Part shown: positions 46,084-54,922 of the stretch, piece by piece
Layout of the letters: every line of letters begins with the position of its first letter
Position numbering within the stretch: position 1 is the first letter of the stretch
From: Pseudomonas sp. MYb327
GTDB taxonomy: Bacteria > Pseudomonadota > Gammaproteobacteria > Pseudomonadales > Pseudomonadaceae
Direction of reading: 5' to 3'
DNA length: 64,000 nucleotides
Assembly: GCF_040438925.1 (NCBI RefSeq)
Contig: NZ_CP159258.1
Location: 2,308,001-2,372,000 of the forward strand
Position numbers and translations under genes: made by a program
Notes under the pieces: generated by a model
Told to the model about the DNA's origin: nothing
The model's input: only the letters and a program-made list of their open reading frames with translations
The model's database searches: none

Positions 46084-47367
46084 TTAGATACCGAATCGAT
46101 CGCGCAGCGAGTAGTACACGGCGCCGAGAGCGGTCAACGGTGCCGAGAAGGTACGGCCGCCGATCATCGGCATGTGCGGCAACGAGGCGAACGCATCGAA
46201 ACGCTCGGCATCGCCGCGAATCATTTCCGAAATCAGCTTGCCGGCCAGGTGCGAACAGGTGACGCCGTGACCGCTGTAGCCTTGCATGTAGTAGGCGTTT
46301 TTCTCGATACGGCCGAATTGCGGCATGCGCGACATGGTCAGCAGGAAGTTGCCGGTCCAGCGGTAGTCGATTTTCACGTCCTTCAGTTGTGGGAAGGTCT
46401 TGAGGATTTTCGGACGGATCAGTTGCTCGATATCGTCCGGTTCGCGTGCGCCATAGACCACACCGCCACCGTACAGCAGGCGGTTATCGGCCGTCAGACG
46501 GTAGTAGTCGAGCAAGTAGTTGCAGTCTTCGACGCAGTAATTGTTGGTGATCAGGCTGCGGGCCTGCTTTTCCGACAACGGCTCGGTGACGACGATTTGC
46601 GAGCCGCACGGCATGCTCTTGCTGGTCACGCGATTGTCGAGGCCTTGCGGCAGGTAGGCGTTACCGGCAATCAGCAGGTACTTGGCCTTCACCACACCTT
46701 TGGCGGTGCGCACGGTGATCGGCTCGCCGTAAGTGATTTCCACCGCAGCCGATTGTTCATAGATCTTGCCGCCCAGGCCAATGATTGCCGAAGCTTCACC
46801 GAGGGCCAGGTTAAGCGGATGAATGTGCCCGCCCTGCATGTCCAGCAAGCCACCGACGTAGGCCTCGGAACCGATTTCGCGCTTGATGTCAGCCGCATCG
46901 AGCATTTTCAGGTTCTTGTTGCCGTAGCGTTCCCAGCTCTTCTTCTGCTCCGCCAGGCCCTTGAGCTGCTTCTTGTTCATCGCCGCGAAAATGCCACCGG
47001 GACGGTAGTCGCATTGAATGTCGTAGTGCTGTATGCGCTGACGAATGATGTCGGCGCCTTCGAAAATCATGCTGCCGAGGACTTGGGCGGTCTTGTCGCC
47101 ATAGCGCTCTTCGATCACGTCGACGTCGCGACTATAAGAGTTGACCAACTGCCCACCGTTGCGACCGCTGGCGCCGAAGCCGACTTTGGCCGCTTCCAGC
47201 ACGGTCACGCTGTAGCCCGCCTCGGCGAGGAACAGGGCCGAGGACAGACCGGTGTAGCCGGCGCCGATCACGCAGACGTCGCAGTTCACCGCGCCTTCCA
47301 GCACCGGGAAATCACCGGTGAAGTTGCGAGTGGCGGCGTAGTAGCTGTTTACATGTGATGTTTTCAT
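46084..47367 (-). CDS. pauB: Gamma-glutamylputrescine oxidase (FAD)
   Basis: A 427-residue flavoprotein of the DAO family. FAD binding is seen at CDVCVIGAGYTGLSSALFLA (about 30-49), with GFGASGRNGGQLVNSYSRD as the conserved second motif, and MQGYSGHGVTCSHLAGKL near the end. The family (PuuB/PauB) oxidises gamma-glutamylputrescine to the aldehyde with release of ammonia and peroxide. The start is supported by GGAGA before ATG at 47367. It lies after the aldehyde dehydrogenase and glutamylpolyamine synthetase genes on the same strand, a classical context. Other amine-oxidising family members are similar, so the substrate rests on context. Confidence 0.88.
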   Translation of the reverse strand: MKTSHVNSYYAATRNFTGDFPVLEGAVNCDVCVIGAGYTGLSSALFLAEAGYSVTVLEAAKVGFGASGRNGGQLVNSYSRDVDVIEERYGDKTAQVLGSMIFEGADIIRQRIQHYDIQCDYRPGGIFAAMNKKQLKGLAEQKKSWERYGNKNLKMLDAADIKREIGSEAYVGGLLDMQGGHIHPLNLALGEASAIIGLGGKIYEQSAAVEITYGEPITVRTAKGVVKAKYLLIAGNAYLPQGLDNRVTSKSMPCGSQIVVTEPLSEKQARSLITNNYCVEDCNYLLDYYRLTADNRLLYGGGVVYGAREPDDIEQLIRPKILKTFPQLKDVKIDYRWTGNFLLTMSRMPQFGRIEKNAYYMQGYSGHGVTCSHLAGKLISEMIRGDAERFDAFASLPHMPMIGGRTFSAPLTALGAVYYSLRDRFGI

Positions 47368-47421
47368 ACGATTCTCCGATGATCGCCGGCAACGTGCCGG
47401 CAACCGCCGCTTATAAAGGTG

Positions 47422-48912
47422 TCAGAGCTTGATCCAGGTCGCTTTGAGTTCGGTGTACTTGTCGAACGCGTGCAGCGATTTGTCCCGACCGTTGCCCGAC
47501 TGCTTGAACCCGCCGAACGGCGCGGTCATGTCGCCGCCGTCATACTGGTTGACCCAGATGCTGCCGGCACGCAGGCCACGGGCGAAGGTGTGGGCCTTGC
47601 TCAGGTTGCTGGTCCACACGCCGGCGGCCAGACCGTAGATGCTGTCGTTGGCAATCGCCAAGGCTTCTTCAGCGGTATCGAAGGTGATGACCGACAGCAC
47701 CGGGCCGAAGATTTCTTCCTGGGCAATGGTCATGGCATTGGTCACGCCATCGAAAATCGTCGGCTGCACGTACTGGCCACCGGTGTCTTCGAGGGTACGA
47801 CTGCCACCGGCGATCAACTGAGCGCCCTGCTCTTTACCGATACCGATGTAGCGCAACACGTTATCCAGTTGACGCTGATCGACAACCGCGCCGACCGATG
47901 TCGAAGGATCAAGGGCATGACCTGGTTTCCAGGCTTGCAGCGCTTCCACCAACAGCGGGATGAACTGCTCGCGGATCGAACGCTCCACCAGCAAACGCGA
48001 GCCTGCGGTGCAGACCTCGCCCTGGTTGAAGGCAATGGCGCCTGCTGCGGCCTGCGCTGCGGCGCGCAAGTCCGGCGCGTCGGCAAACACCACGTTGGCG
48101 CTCTTGCCGCCAGCCTCAGCCCAGACGCGTTTCATGTTGCTTTGCCCGGCGTAGATCATCAGCTGCTTGGCAATCGCCGTCGAGCCGGTGAAGGCCAGCA
48201 CATCGACGTCCATGTGCAGCGCCAGCGCCTTGCCGACGGTGTGACCGAAGCCCGGCAAGACGTTGAACACGCCTTTTGGTATGCCCGCATCCAGTGCTAG
48301 CTGCGCGATGCGAATAGCCGTCAGCGGCGACTTTTCCGAAGGTTTGAGGATGAACGAGTTGCCCATTGCCAGGGCCGGGGCGAATTTCCAGCTGGCCATG
48401 ATCAGCGGGAAGTTCCACGGCACGATGGCAGCCACCACGCCGGCCGCTTCACGCGTCACCAGACCAAGCTGATCGTGGGGCGTGGCGGCGACTTCGTCGT
48501 AGATCTTGTCGATGGCTTCGGCGGTCCAGCGGATCGCGTTGGCGGTCGCCGGGATGTCGATGTTCATGGAGTCGCTGATCGGCTTGCCCATGTCGAGGGT
48601 TTCGAGCAGCGCCAGTTCTTCCTGGTTCGCCAGGATCAGGTCGGCGAAACGGATCAGGATGCGCTTGCGCTCGGCCGGAGCCAGTCCGGACCAGACGCCG
48701 GATTCGAACGTGCGGCGCGCGACGGCAACGGCGACGCTGGCATCGGCTTCGTCAGTGCTGGCGACGTTGGCCAGGAAGCGGCCGTCCACCGGGCTGATGC
48801 ATTCGAACGTCGCGCCGCTGGCGGCTGCGCAGTATTGGCCGTCGATGAAGGCGCGGCTTTCGATTGTTAGGGACTGGAAGCGTTGCTCCCAGTCGCTGCG
48901 AGTGTTTGTCAT
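47422..48912 (-). CDS. pauC: Gamma-glutamyl-gamma-aminobutyraldehyde dehydrogenase (PuuC/PauC-like)
   Basis: A 496-residue NAD(P)-dependent aldehyde dehydrogenase. The catalytic Glu is in KRVWAEAGGKSANVVFAD and the catalytic Cys in FNQGEVCTAGSRLLVERS; VPWNFPLIMASWKFAPALAM and FTGSTAIAKQ build the cofactor site. The exact form KRVWxEAGGKSAN is typical of PuuC/KauB enzymes, which turn the gamma-glutamylated aldehyde into gamma-glutamyl-GABA. ATG at 48912 gives the usual N-terminus; the upstream frame to 48966 is unneeded. It is next to pauB (54-base gap) and downstream of pauA. Confidence 0.88.
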   Translation of the reverse strand: MTNTRSDWEQRFQSLTIESRAFIDGQYCAAASGATFECISPVDGRFLANVASTDEADASVAVAVARRTFESGVWSGLAPAERKRILIRFADLILANQEELALLETLDMGKPISDSMNIDIPATANAIRWTAEAIDKIYDEVAATPHDQLGLVTREAAGVVAAIVPWNFPLIMASWKFAPALAMGNSFILKPSEKSPLTAIRIAQLALDAGIPKGVFNVLPGFGHTVGKALALHMDVDVLAFTGSTAIAKQLMIYAGQSNMKRVWAEAGGKSANVVFADAPDLRAAAQAAAGAIAFNQGEVCTAGSRLLVERSIREQFIPLLVEALQAWKPGHALDPSTSVGAVVDQRQLDNVLRYIGIGKEQGAQLIAGGSRTLEDTGGQYVQPTIFDGVTNAMTIAQEEIFGPVLSVITFDTAEEALAIANDSIYGLAAGVWTSNLSKAHTFARGLRAGSIWVNQYDGGDMTAPFGGFKQSGNGRDKSLHAFDKYTELKATWIKL

Positions 48913-49048
48913 TGTTGTGACTCGACGCAGGGGAATTGAGTGATCGTCGGACGGACGCCCGCCCAATCAAAAGATGAAATGCGATCCCTGCAGGAGCTGG
49001 ATTGCCATCGATTGCGGTGGATCAGACGCCATCGATGCTGACTGTCAT

Positions 49049-49081
49049 GACGCCATCGCTGGCAAGCCAGCTCCTACAGGG
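49049..49081. repeat. Single REP (GTAGGAGC type)
   Basis: GACGCCATCGCTGGCAAGCC followed by AGCTCCTACAGG is one REP arm, identical in core to the inward arm of the array at 26986-27503. It lies between the aldehyde dehydrogenase and pauA genes. Confidence 0.8.
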
Positions 49082-49121
49082 GGGGCGGCGTACACAGGTT
49101 TTGTGTGTGCCGCCAACGTCT

Positions 49122-50498
49122 TTAAACGGTGTGCAGGTACCAGTTGTACTCAAGGTCGGAGATGGAGTTCTCGAACTCGGCCAACTCGCTTTCCTTGCAC
49201 GCCACGAACACGTCGATGTACATCGGGTCGATGTATTTGGCCATGACCTCGCTGTCGTCCAGCTCGCGCAGTGCATCGCGCAGGTTGTTCGGCAGGCTCT
49301 GCTCGTTTTGCTCGTAGCTGTTGCCTTCGACCGGAGCGCCCGGTTCGATCTTGTTGGTCAGTCCGTGGTGCACGCCCGCCAGGACCGAAGCCATCAGCAA
49401 GTATGGGTTGGCATCGGCACCGGCCACGCGGTGCTCGATACGTACGGCGTCCGGTGATCCGGTCGGCACGCGTACTGCAACGGTACGGTTGTCGATACCC
49501 CAGCTCGGCGAGTTCGGCACGTAGAACTGTGCGCCGAAACGGCGGTACGAGTTGACGTTCGGGCAGAGGAAAGCCATCTGCGCCGGCAGGGTCTCGAGCA
49601 CACCGCCGATCGCGTGACGCAGCGCGGCGTTCTGCTCGGGATCCTCGCTGGCAAAGATGTTGTTGCCTTCTTTGTCGAGAATCGAAATGTGCACGTGCAA
49701 ACCGTTACCTGCCTGGCCCGGATACGGCTTGGCCATGAAGGTGGTGTCCATCTCGTGGTCGTAGGCGATGTTTTTCACCAGACGCTTGAGCAGGACCGCG
49801 TAGTCGCAAGCCTTTATAGGGTCGGCCACGTGATGCAGATTGACTTCGAACTGCGCCGGGGCGCTTTCCTTGACGATGGCGTCAGCGGGGATGCCCTGCT
49901 CTTTGGCGCCTTCGAGGATGTCTTGCAGGCAGTCGACGTATTCGTCGAGGTCATCGATCAAGTAGACCTGGGTCGAGATCGGCCGCTTGCCCGAGACCGG
50001 CGAACGTGGCGACTGCGGACGACCGTTCACGTTGTCTTGGTCGATCAGGTAGAACTCCAGTTCGAACGCGGCGCAAATGGTCAGGCCCATCTCATCGAAC
50101 TTGCGCACGACGTTGGCCAAGACTTCACGCGGGTCAGCGAAGAACGGCTGGCCTTCCAGTTCGTGCATGGTCATTAGCAGTTGCGCGGTTGGACGCTTCT
50201 GCCATGGCTCGATGCTCAGGGTGCCGGGGATCGGGTAACAGATCCGGTCGGAGTCGCCGATGTCCAGACCCAGGCCGGTGCTTTCCACCGTGGAGCCATT
50301 GATGTCCAGAGCGAACAGTGACGCCGGCAGGTTGATGCCTTTCTCGTAAACCTTATGAAGACTGGTGCGTTCGATGCGCTTACCGCGCACCACACCGTTC
50401 ATATCCGCAATCAGAAGGTCGACGTACAAAACCTCAGGATATTTCTTAAGGAATGCGTTTGCTTCGTTGAGTTGAACGGTACGCAGAGGGACCGACAT
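49122..50498 (-). CDS. pauA: Glutamate-putrescine ligase, glutamine synthetase family
   Basis: A 458-residue member of the glutamine synthetase superfamily. Family marks are DLLIADMNGVVRGKRI at the N-terminus, FELEFYLID (metal Glu), ETLPAQMAFLCPNVNSYRRF, and RIEHRVAGADANPYLLMA. Type PuuA/PauA/SpuI enzymes join glutamate to putrescine or other polyamines using ATP, the first step of the gamma-glutamylation route. It is read away from the puuD-like gene, sharing a 280-base divergent promoter region, and lies upstream of the dehydrogenase and oxidase. Several paralogues exist in pseudomonads, so the preferred polyamine is not fixed. Confidence 0.9.
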   Translation of the reverse strand: MSVPLRTVQLNEANAFLKKYPEVLYVDLLIADMNGVVRGKRIERTSLHKVYEKGINLPASLFALDINGSTVESTGLGLDIGDSDRICYPIPGTLSIEPWQKRPTAQLLMTMHELEGQPFFADPREVLANVVRKFDEMGLTICAAFELEFYLIDQDNVNGRPQSPRSPVSGKRPISTQVYLIDDLDEYVDCLQDILEGAKEQGIPADAIVKESAPAQFEVNLHHVADPIKACDYAVLLKRLVKNIAYDHEMDTTFMAKPYPGQAGNGLHVHISILDKEGNNIFASEDPEQNAALRHAIGGVLETLPAQMAFLCPNVNSYRRFGAQFYVPNSPSWGIDNRTVAVRVPTGSPDAVRIEHRVAGADANPYLLMASVLAGVHHGLTNKIEPGAPVEGNSYEQNEQSLPNNLRDALRELDDSEVMAKYIDPMYIDVFVACKESELAEFENSISDLEYNWYLHTV

Positions 50499-50710
50499 GA
50501 TGCACCTATTTTTTACTGTTAATTATTATGTTCACCGCCCTTTCACGCAGCCAGTCAATCCGAAAGGCAAAGTGAAGTCAATAGCGAACACTTGGCCTTT
50601 CGACGTTTATTTTCGGGCCTCTCAAAGGCACGAGAGTGCCAGATCATCCTTGGAACACGCGTAAATCCTCAGCTTCAGACGTGCGGCGTTTAGAATTTTT
50701 TACATGAGAG

Positions 50711-50730
50711 TTGTTAATTAAAATCAACAA
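50711..50730. promoter_or_regulatory. Inverted repeat in the pauA/puuD divergent promoter
   Basis: TTGTT-AATTAAAATC-AACAA lies in AT-rich DNA 50 bases before the puuD-like start. A second repeat GGCAC-GAGA-GTGCC is at 50627-50640. Either could be a regulator site for polyamine response. The 283-base gap holds no gene. Confidence 0.35.
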
Positions 50731-50781
50731 GGCTAAGCTCCGGAAAAGCTCGTTCAAGTGTGAAACTTCGAGGTGATAAAA

Positions 50782-51543
50782 ATGGCATTCAAGCCATTGA
50801 TCGGCGTTACTGCATGCGTCAAACAAATTGGCCTGCACCCCTACCATGTCAGCGGCGACAAGTATTTGCGTGCTGTCAGCGTTGCGGCGTTGGGGCTGCC
50901 TGTCGTCATTCCTTCCCTGGCTGAACTGACCGAAATCGAAGACCTGCTGCCGCAGCTCGACGGTCTGTTGCTGACCGGCTCGCCGTCGAATGTGGAACCC
51001 TTCCACTATCAAGGCCCCGACAGCGCTCCCGGCACGGAACACGATCCACAACGGGATCGCACCACCCTTCCCTTGATACGTGCGGCCATTGCCGCAGGCG
51101 TTCCGGTGCTCGGCATCTGCCGCGGCTTTCAGGAGATGAACGTGGCGTTCGGTGGCAGCCTGCATCAGAAGGTCCATGAACTTCCCGGCTTCCTCGACCA
51201 TCGTGAAGCCAACCATCCCGATCTGGCGGTGCAGTACGCAACGGCGCATGCCGTTAACGTGCAACCGGGCGGCGTGTTCGAAGCACTGGATCTGCCCCCG
51301 GTGTTCCAGGTGAATTCGATACACAGCCAAGGCATCGATCGACTCGCTCCCGGCCTGCGTGCGGAAGCCGTCGCGCCGGATTGCTTGATAGAGGCGGTCT
51401 CGGTGGAAAACAGCAAGGCCTTCACTCTCGGTGTGCAATGGCACCCGGAATGGCAGGTTCTGGAGAACCCGCCTTACCTGAAAATTTTCCAGGCGTTTGG
51501 CGAAGCGTGCCGGCAACGGGCGGCGCTGCGTAAATCGCGCTGA
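50782..51543 (+). CDS. Gamma-glutamyl-GABA hydrolase (class I glutamine amidotransferase fold)
   Basis: A 253-residue enzyme of the peptidase C26/PuuD group (called SpuA or PauD in pseudomonads). The nucleophile Cys is in VPVLGICRGFQEMNVAFGG, and the His and Glu of the triad are in GVQWHPEWQ. LDGLLLTGSPSNVEP is the conserved oxyanion-side loop. It splits gamma-glutamyl-GABA into glutamate and GABA, the last step of the route. ATG at 50782 with GAGGTG before it is preferred to an in-frame GTG at 50773. It is divergent from pauA and upstream of the polyamine transporter. Confidence 0.88.
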   Translation: MAFKPLIGVTACVKQIGLHPYHVSGDKYLRAVSVAALGLPVVIPSLAELTEIEDLLPQLDGLLLTGSPSNVEPFHYQGPDSAPGTEHDPQRDRTTLPLIRAAIAAGVPVLGICRGFQEMNVAFGGSLHQKVHELPGFLDHREANHPDLAVQYATAHAVNVQPGGVFEALDLPPVFQVNSIHSQGIDRLAPGLRAEAVAPDCLIEAVSVENSKAFTLGVQWHPEWQVLENPPYLKIFQAFGEACRQRAALRKSR

Positions 51544-51698
51544 CTTAACACTCGATTAACCCATTACTGCCCCCGTGAGTCTGGCGGGTGCGCTTCTGCG
51601 CATCCGTGACGCACGACAACAACACACTGCAATAACAACAAGTACTACCAGGCAGCCAGGATGGCGGCGCCGAATTAACCCGAGGCGGGCGCGCGGAT

Positions 51699-51728
51699 CT
51701 GTAGGAGCTGGCTTGCCAGCGATCGCGG
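51699..51728. repeat. Single REP (GTAGGAGC type)
   Basis: CTGTAGGAGCTGGCTTGCCA followed by GCGATCGCGG. It lies in the 278-base gap between the puuD-like gene and the transporter operon, which shows nothing else recognisable. Confidence 0.75.
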
Positions 51729-51821
51729 TTGAATTGACCGGCACCGTCCGGCCCGGGTTTGCAATCAACTATTAAGTCAGGCCGCGTTGGCCCGACGACT
51801 GAAACCTGTTGGGAGTTTCAC

Positions 51822-52964
51822 ATGGCAAACGCCTCCAGCATTTACAGGAAGGCTCTTGAAGGTCACCAGGCACCGAAAAAGGTGTTGGTGAAGGTCGACC
51901 GCGTCACCAAGAAGTTCGACGAAACCACCGCCGTGGACGATGTGTCCCTGGAAATCCATCAGGGCGAAATCTTTGCCCTGCTCGGTGGCTCCGGCTCCGG
52001 CAAATCGACGCTGCTGCGCATGCTCGCCGGCTTCGAGCGCCCGACTGAAGGCCGGATCCTGCTCGACGGTGTCGACATCACTGACATGCCGCCCTACGAG
52101 CGGCCGATCAACATGATGTTCCAGTCGTACGCGCTGTTCCCACACATGACAGTGGCGCAGAACATCGCCTTTGGCCTCAAGCAGGACCGTTTGCCCGCCG
52201 CTGAAATCGACGCCCGTGTGGAAGAGATGCTGCGCCTGGTGCACATGACCCAATACGCCAAGCGCAAACCCCATCAGTTGTCCGGCGGCCAGCGTCAGCG
52301 TGTGGCATTGGCCCGCTCCCTGGCCAAGCGTCCGAAGCTGCTGTTGCTCGACGAACCGATGGGCGCACTGGATAAAAAGCTGCGGTCGCAGATGCAACTG
52401 GAGCTGGTGGAAATCATCGAGCGCGTCGGCGTGACCTGCGTGATGGTGACCCACGACCAGGAAGAAGCCATGACCATGGCCCAGCGCATTGCGATCATGC
52501 ACTTGGGCTGGATCGCCCAGATCGGCAGCCCGGTCGACATTTACGAAGCACCGGTCAGCCGCATGGTCTGCGAGTTCATCGGCAACGTGAACGCCTTCGA
52601 CGGCACCGTGGTTGAAGACCTCGAAGGTCACGCAATCATTCACAGCCCGGATCTGGAGCAAAAGATCTACGTCGGTCACGGCGTCAGCACTTCGGTGCAG
52701 GACAAGTCGATCACCTACGCGATCCGCCCGGAAAAACTGCTGGTCAGCACCGTCAAGCCCGACACGCGCTACAACTGGTCCAGCGGCAAGGTGCATGACA
52801 TCGCCTACCTCGGCGGTCACTCGGTGTTTTACGTCGAACTGCCTGGCGGCAAAGTCGTGCAGTCGTTCATGGCCAACGCCGAACGCCGTGGCGCGCGTCC
52901 GACCTGGGACGATCAGGTCTACGTGTGGTGGGAAGACGACAGCGGCGTGGTACTGCGCGCATGA
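51822..52964 (+). CDS. spuF: Polyamine ABC transporter ATP-binding protein (SpuF/PotG-like)
   Basis: A 380-residue ATPase. Walker A GGSGSGKSTLLRMLAG, Q-loop MMFQSYALFPHMTVAQNIAF, signature LSGGQRQRVALARSLAKRPK, Walker B LLLLDEPMGALDKKLR and the H-loop VTHDQEEAMTMAQR are all intact. A C-terminal TOBE domain (about 290-380) regulates transport. It energises import of putrescine or spermidine with the two permeases that follow. GGGAG precedes the start at 51822; the frame open to 51759 is unneeded. First gene of the transporter operon. Confidence 0.93.
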   Translation: MANASSIYRKALEGHQAPKKVLVKVDRVTKKFDETTAVDDVSLEIHQGEIFALLGGSGSGKSTLLRMLAGFERPTEGRILLDGVDITDMPPYERPINMMFQSYALFPHMTVAQNIAFGLKQDRLPAAEIDARVEEMLRLVHMTQYAKRKPHQLSGGQRQRVALARSLAKRPKLLLLDEPMGALDKKLRSQMQLELVEIIERVGVTCVMVTHDQEEAMTMAQRIAIMHLGWIAQIGSPVDIYEAPVSRMVCEFIGNVNAFDGTVVEDLEGHAIIHSPDLEQKIYVGHGVSTSVQDKSITYAIRPEKLLVSTVKPDTRYNWSSGKVHDIAYLGGHSVFYVELPGGKVVQSFMANAERRGARPTWDDQVYVWWEDDSGVVLRA

Positions 52965-53875
52965 GAACTTTCAATCAGCAATTCCTGCGCCTGGTGCCCA
53001 GTGGGCGAAAACTGGTCATCGGCATTCCGTTCCTCTGGTTATGCCTGTTTTTCCTGTTGCCGTTCTTCCTGGTGATGAAGATCAGCTTCTCGGAAGCAGC
53101 CCTGGCCATCCCGCCCTATTCCGAGATTTATACCTACGCCGAGCAGAAGTTCGAGCTGATGCTCAACGTCGGCAACTACGCCCTGCTGACTGCGGACGAG
53201 CTGTATCTCTCGGCGTACCTCGGCTCGTTGAAGGTCGCGTTGCTTAGCACACTGATGTGCCTGGTGATCGGTTTTCCGATGGCCTACGCCATCACCAAGA
53301 CCAGCAAGGAAGCGCAAAACGTTCTGTTGCTGCTGATCATGATGCCGACCTGGACCGCGATCCTGATCCGCGTCTATGCGTGGATGGGCATCCTCAGTAA
53401 CAACGGTTTGCTCAACGCGTTCCTGATGTGGACCGGCCTGACTTCGCACCCGATCGAGATCCTCAACACCAACACCGCCGTGTACATCGGCGTGGTGTAT
53501 GCGTATCTGCCGTTCATGGTGCTGCCGCTGTACGCCAACCTGGTCAAGCACGATGGCAGCCTGCTGGAAGCCGCGTCCGACCTGGGCTCGAGCAACTTCA
53601 ACAACTTCTGGAAAATCACCGTGCCGCTGGCCAAGAACGGCATCATCGCCGGTTGCATGCTGGTGTTCATTCCGGTGGTCGGCGAGTTCGTGATTCCGGA
53701 ACTGCTGGGCGGTCCAGAGACCCTGATGATCGGACGTGTGCTGTGGCAAGAGTTCTTCAACAACCGCGATTGGCCGGTGGCGTCTGCCCTGGCGGTAGTG
53801 ATGCTGTTGATTCTGATTGTGCCGATTCTGCTGTTTAACCGCAGTCAGGCCAAAGAGATGGAGGCACGGGGATGA
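52961..53875 (+). CDS. spuG: Polyamine ABC transporter permease 1 (SpuG/PotH-like)
   Basis: A 304-residue inner-membrane protein with six helices. The binding-protein-dependent permease motif is EAASDLGSSNFNNFWKITVP (EAA loop) near residues 199-218. PFFLVMKISFSEAALAIPPY in the first periplasmic part is typical of PotB/PotH. Start ATG overlaps the ATPase stop (ATGA), and its stop overlaps the next permease in the same way. It forms the channel with SpuH. Confidence 0.92.
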   Translation: MRTFNQQFLRLVPSGRKLVIGIPFLWLCLFFLLPFFLVMKISFSEAALAIPPYSEIYTYAEQKFELMLNVGNYALLTADELYLSAYLGSLKVALLSTLMCLVIGFPMAYAITKTSKEAQNVLLLLIMMPTWTAILIRVYAWMGILSNNGLLNAFLMWTGLTSHPIEILNTNTAVYIGVVYAYLPFMVLPLYANLVKHDGSLLEAASDLGSSNFNNFWKITVPLAKNGIIAGCMLVFIPVVGEFVIPELLGGPETLMIGRVLWQEFFNNRDWPVASALAVVMLLILIVPILLFNRSQAKEMEARG

Positions 53876-54756
53876 AGCGCTTCGGATTTTCAAAGTTCAT
53901 GTTGGTTTTCGGCCTGTCGTTCATCTACCTGCCGATGTTGATTCTGGTGATCTACTCGTTCAACGCCTCGAAACTGGTGACGGTGTGGGGAGGCTGGTCG
54001 TTCAAGTGGTACGCCGGCCTGCTCGACAACACGCAGTTGATGGGCTCGGTGGTGCGCTCTCTTGAGATCGCCTGCTACACCGCGATTGCCGCGGTGGCGC
54101 TGGGAACGCTGGCGGCATTCGTACTGACTCGCGTCACGCGCTTCAAAGGCCGCACGCTGTTCGGTGGCCTGGTGACAGCGCCGTTGGTGATGCCGGAGGT
54201 GATTACCGGTCTGTCGTTGCTGCTGCTGTTCGTGGCCATGGCGCAGTTGATCGGTTGGCCGATGGAACGCGGCATCGTGACGATCTGGATCGCCCACACC
54301 ACGTTTTGTGCCGCCTACGTGGCGGTGGTAGTCTCCGCCCGCCTTCGCGAGCTGGACCTGTCCATCGAAGAAGCCGCCATGGACCTCGGTGCCAAGCCGT
54401 TCAAGGTGTTTTTCCTGATCACCATCCCGATGATCGCGCCGTCACTGGCGGCCGGCGGCATGATGTCGTTTGCTTTGTCACTGGATGACCTGGTGCTGGC
54501 GAGCTTCGTCTCTGGCCCGGGTTCCACGACCCTGCCGATGGAAGTGTTCTCGGCGGTGCGCCTGGGTGTGAAGCCGGAGATCAACGCCGTGGCCAGCCTG
54601 ATTCTGTTGGCCGTCTCGATCGTGACCTTCATGGTCTGGTACTTCAGCCGCCGCGCAGAAGCCAGCCGTAAACGCGCGATCCAGGAAGCGATGGAGCAGA
54701 CCGCGAGCGAATCCTGGCAACAACCGAAGAAGCAAATGGCTACCGCCACCGCTTAA
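53872..54756 (+). CDS. spuH: Polyamine ABC transporter permease 2 (SpuH/PotI-like)
   Basis: A 294-residue protein with six helices and the EAA motif EEAAMDLGAKPFKVFFLITI near residues 165-184. SFIYLPMLILVIYSFNASKL at the N-terminus is typical of PotC/PotI. SLDDLVLASFVSGPGSTTLP is also conserved. It starts by ATGA overlap with spuG. The C-terminal tail is hydrophilic and basic. A REPIN separates it from the binding-protein gene, which may lower the latter's co-transcription. Confidence 0.92.
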   Translation: MKRFGFSKFMLVFGLSFIYLPMLILVIYSFNASKLVTVWGGWSFKWYAGLLDNTQLMGSVVRSLEIACYTAIAAVALGTLAAFVLTRVTRFKGRTLFGGLVTAPLVMPEVITGLSLLLLFVAMAQLIGWPMERGIVTIWIAHTTFCAAYVAVVVSARLRELDLSIEEAAMDLGAKPFKVFFLITIPMIAPSLAAGGMMSFALSLDDLVLASFVSGPGSTTLPMEVFSAVRLGVKPEINAVASLILLAVSIVTFMVWYFSRRAEASRKRAIQEAMEQTASESWQQPKKQMATATA

Positions 54757-54770
54757 GGCACCACCTCATT

Positions 54771-54864
54771 GTGGCGAGGGAGCTTGCTCCCGCTGGGCTG
54801 CGAAGCGGTCCCAAAATCTTGTGAGTGCTACGCACTCAAGCGGGAGCAAGCTCCCTCGCCACAG
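54771..54864. repeat. REPIN (GTGGCGAG type) inside the transporter operon
   Basis: GTGGCGAGGGAGCTTGCTCC is mirrored by GGGAGCAAGCTCCCTCGCCA and CAG, with an inner hairpin GAGTGCTACGCACTC. It sits between spuH and the binding-protein gene and could set different mRNA levels for the two. Confidence 0.9.
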
Positions 54865-54922
54865 GTTCTGTTTTCACTGATTTCTGCTGTGTTTTTGAAT
54901 AAAAAGAAATGGAGTTGTACCG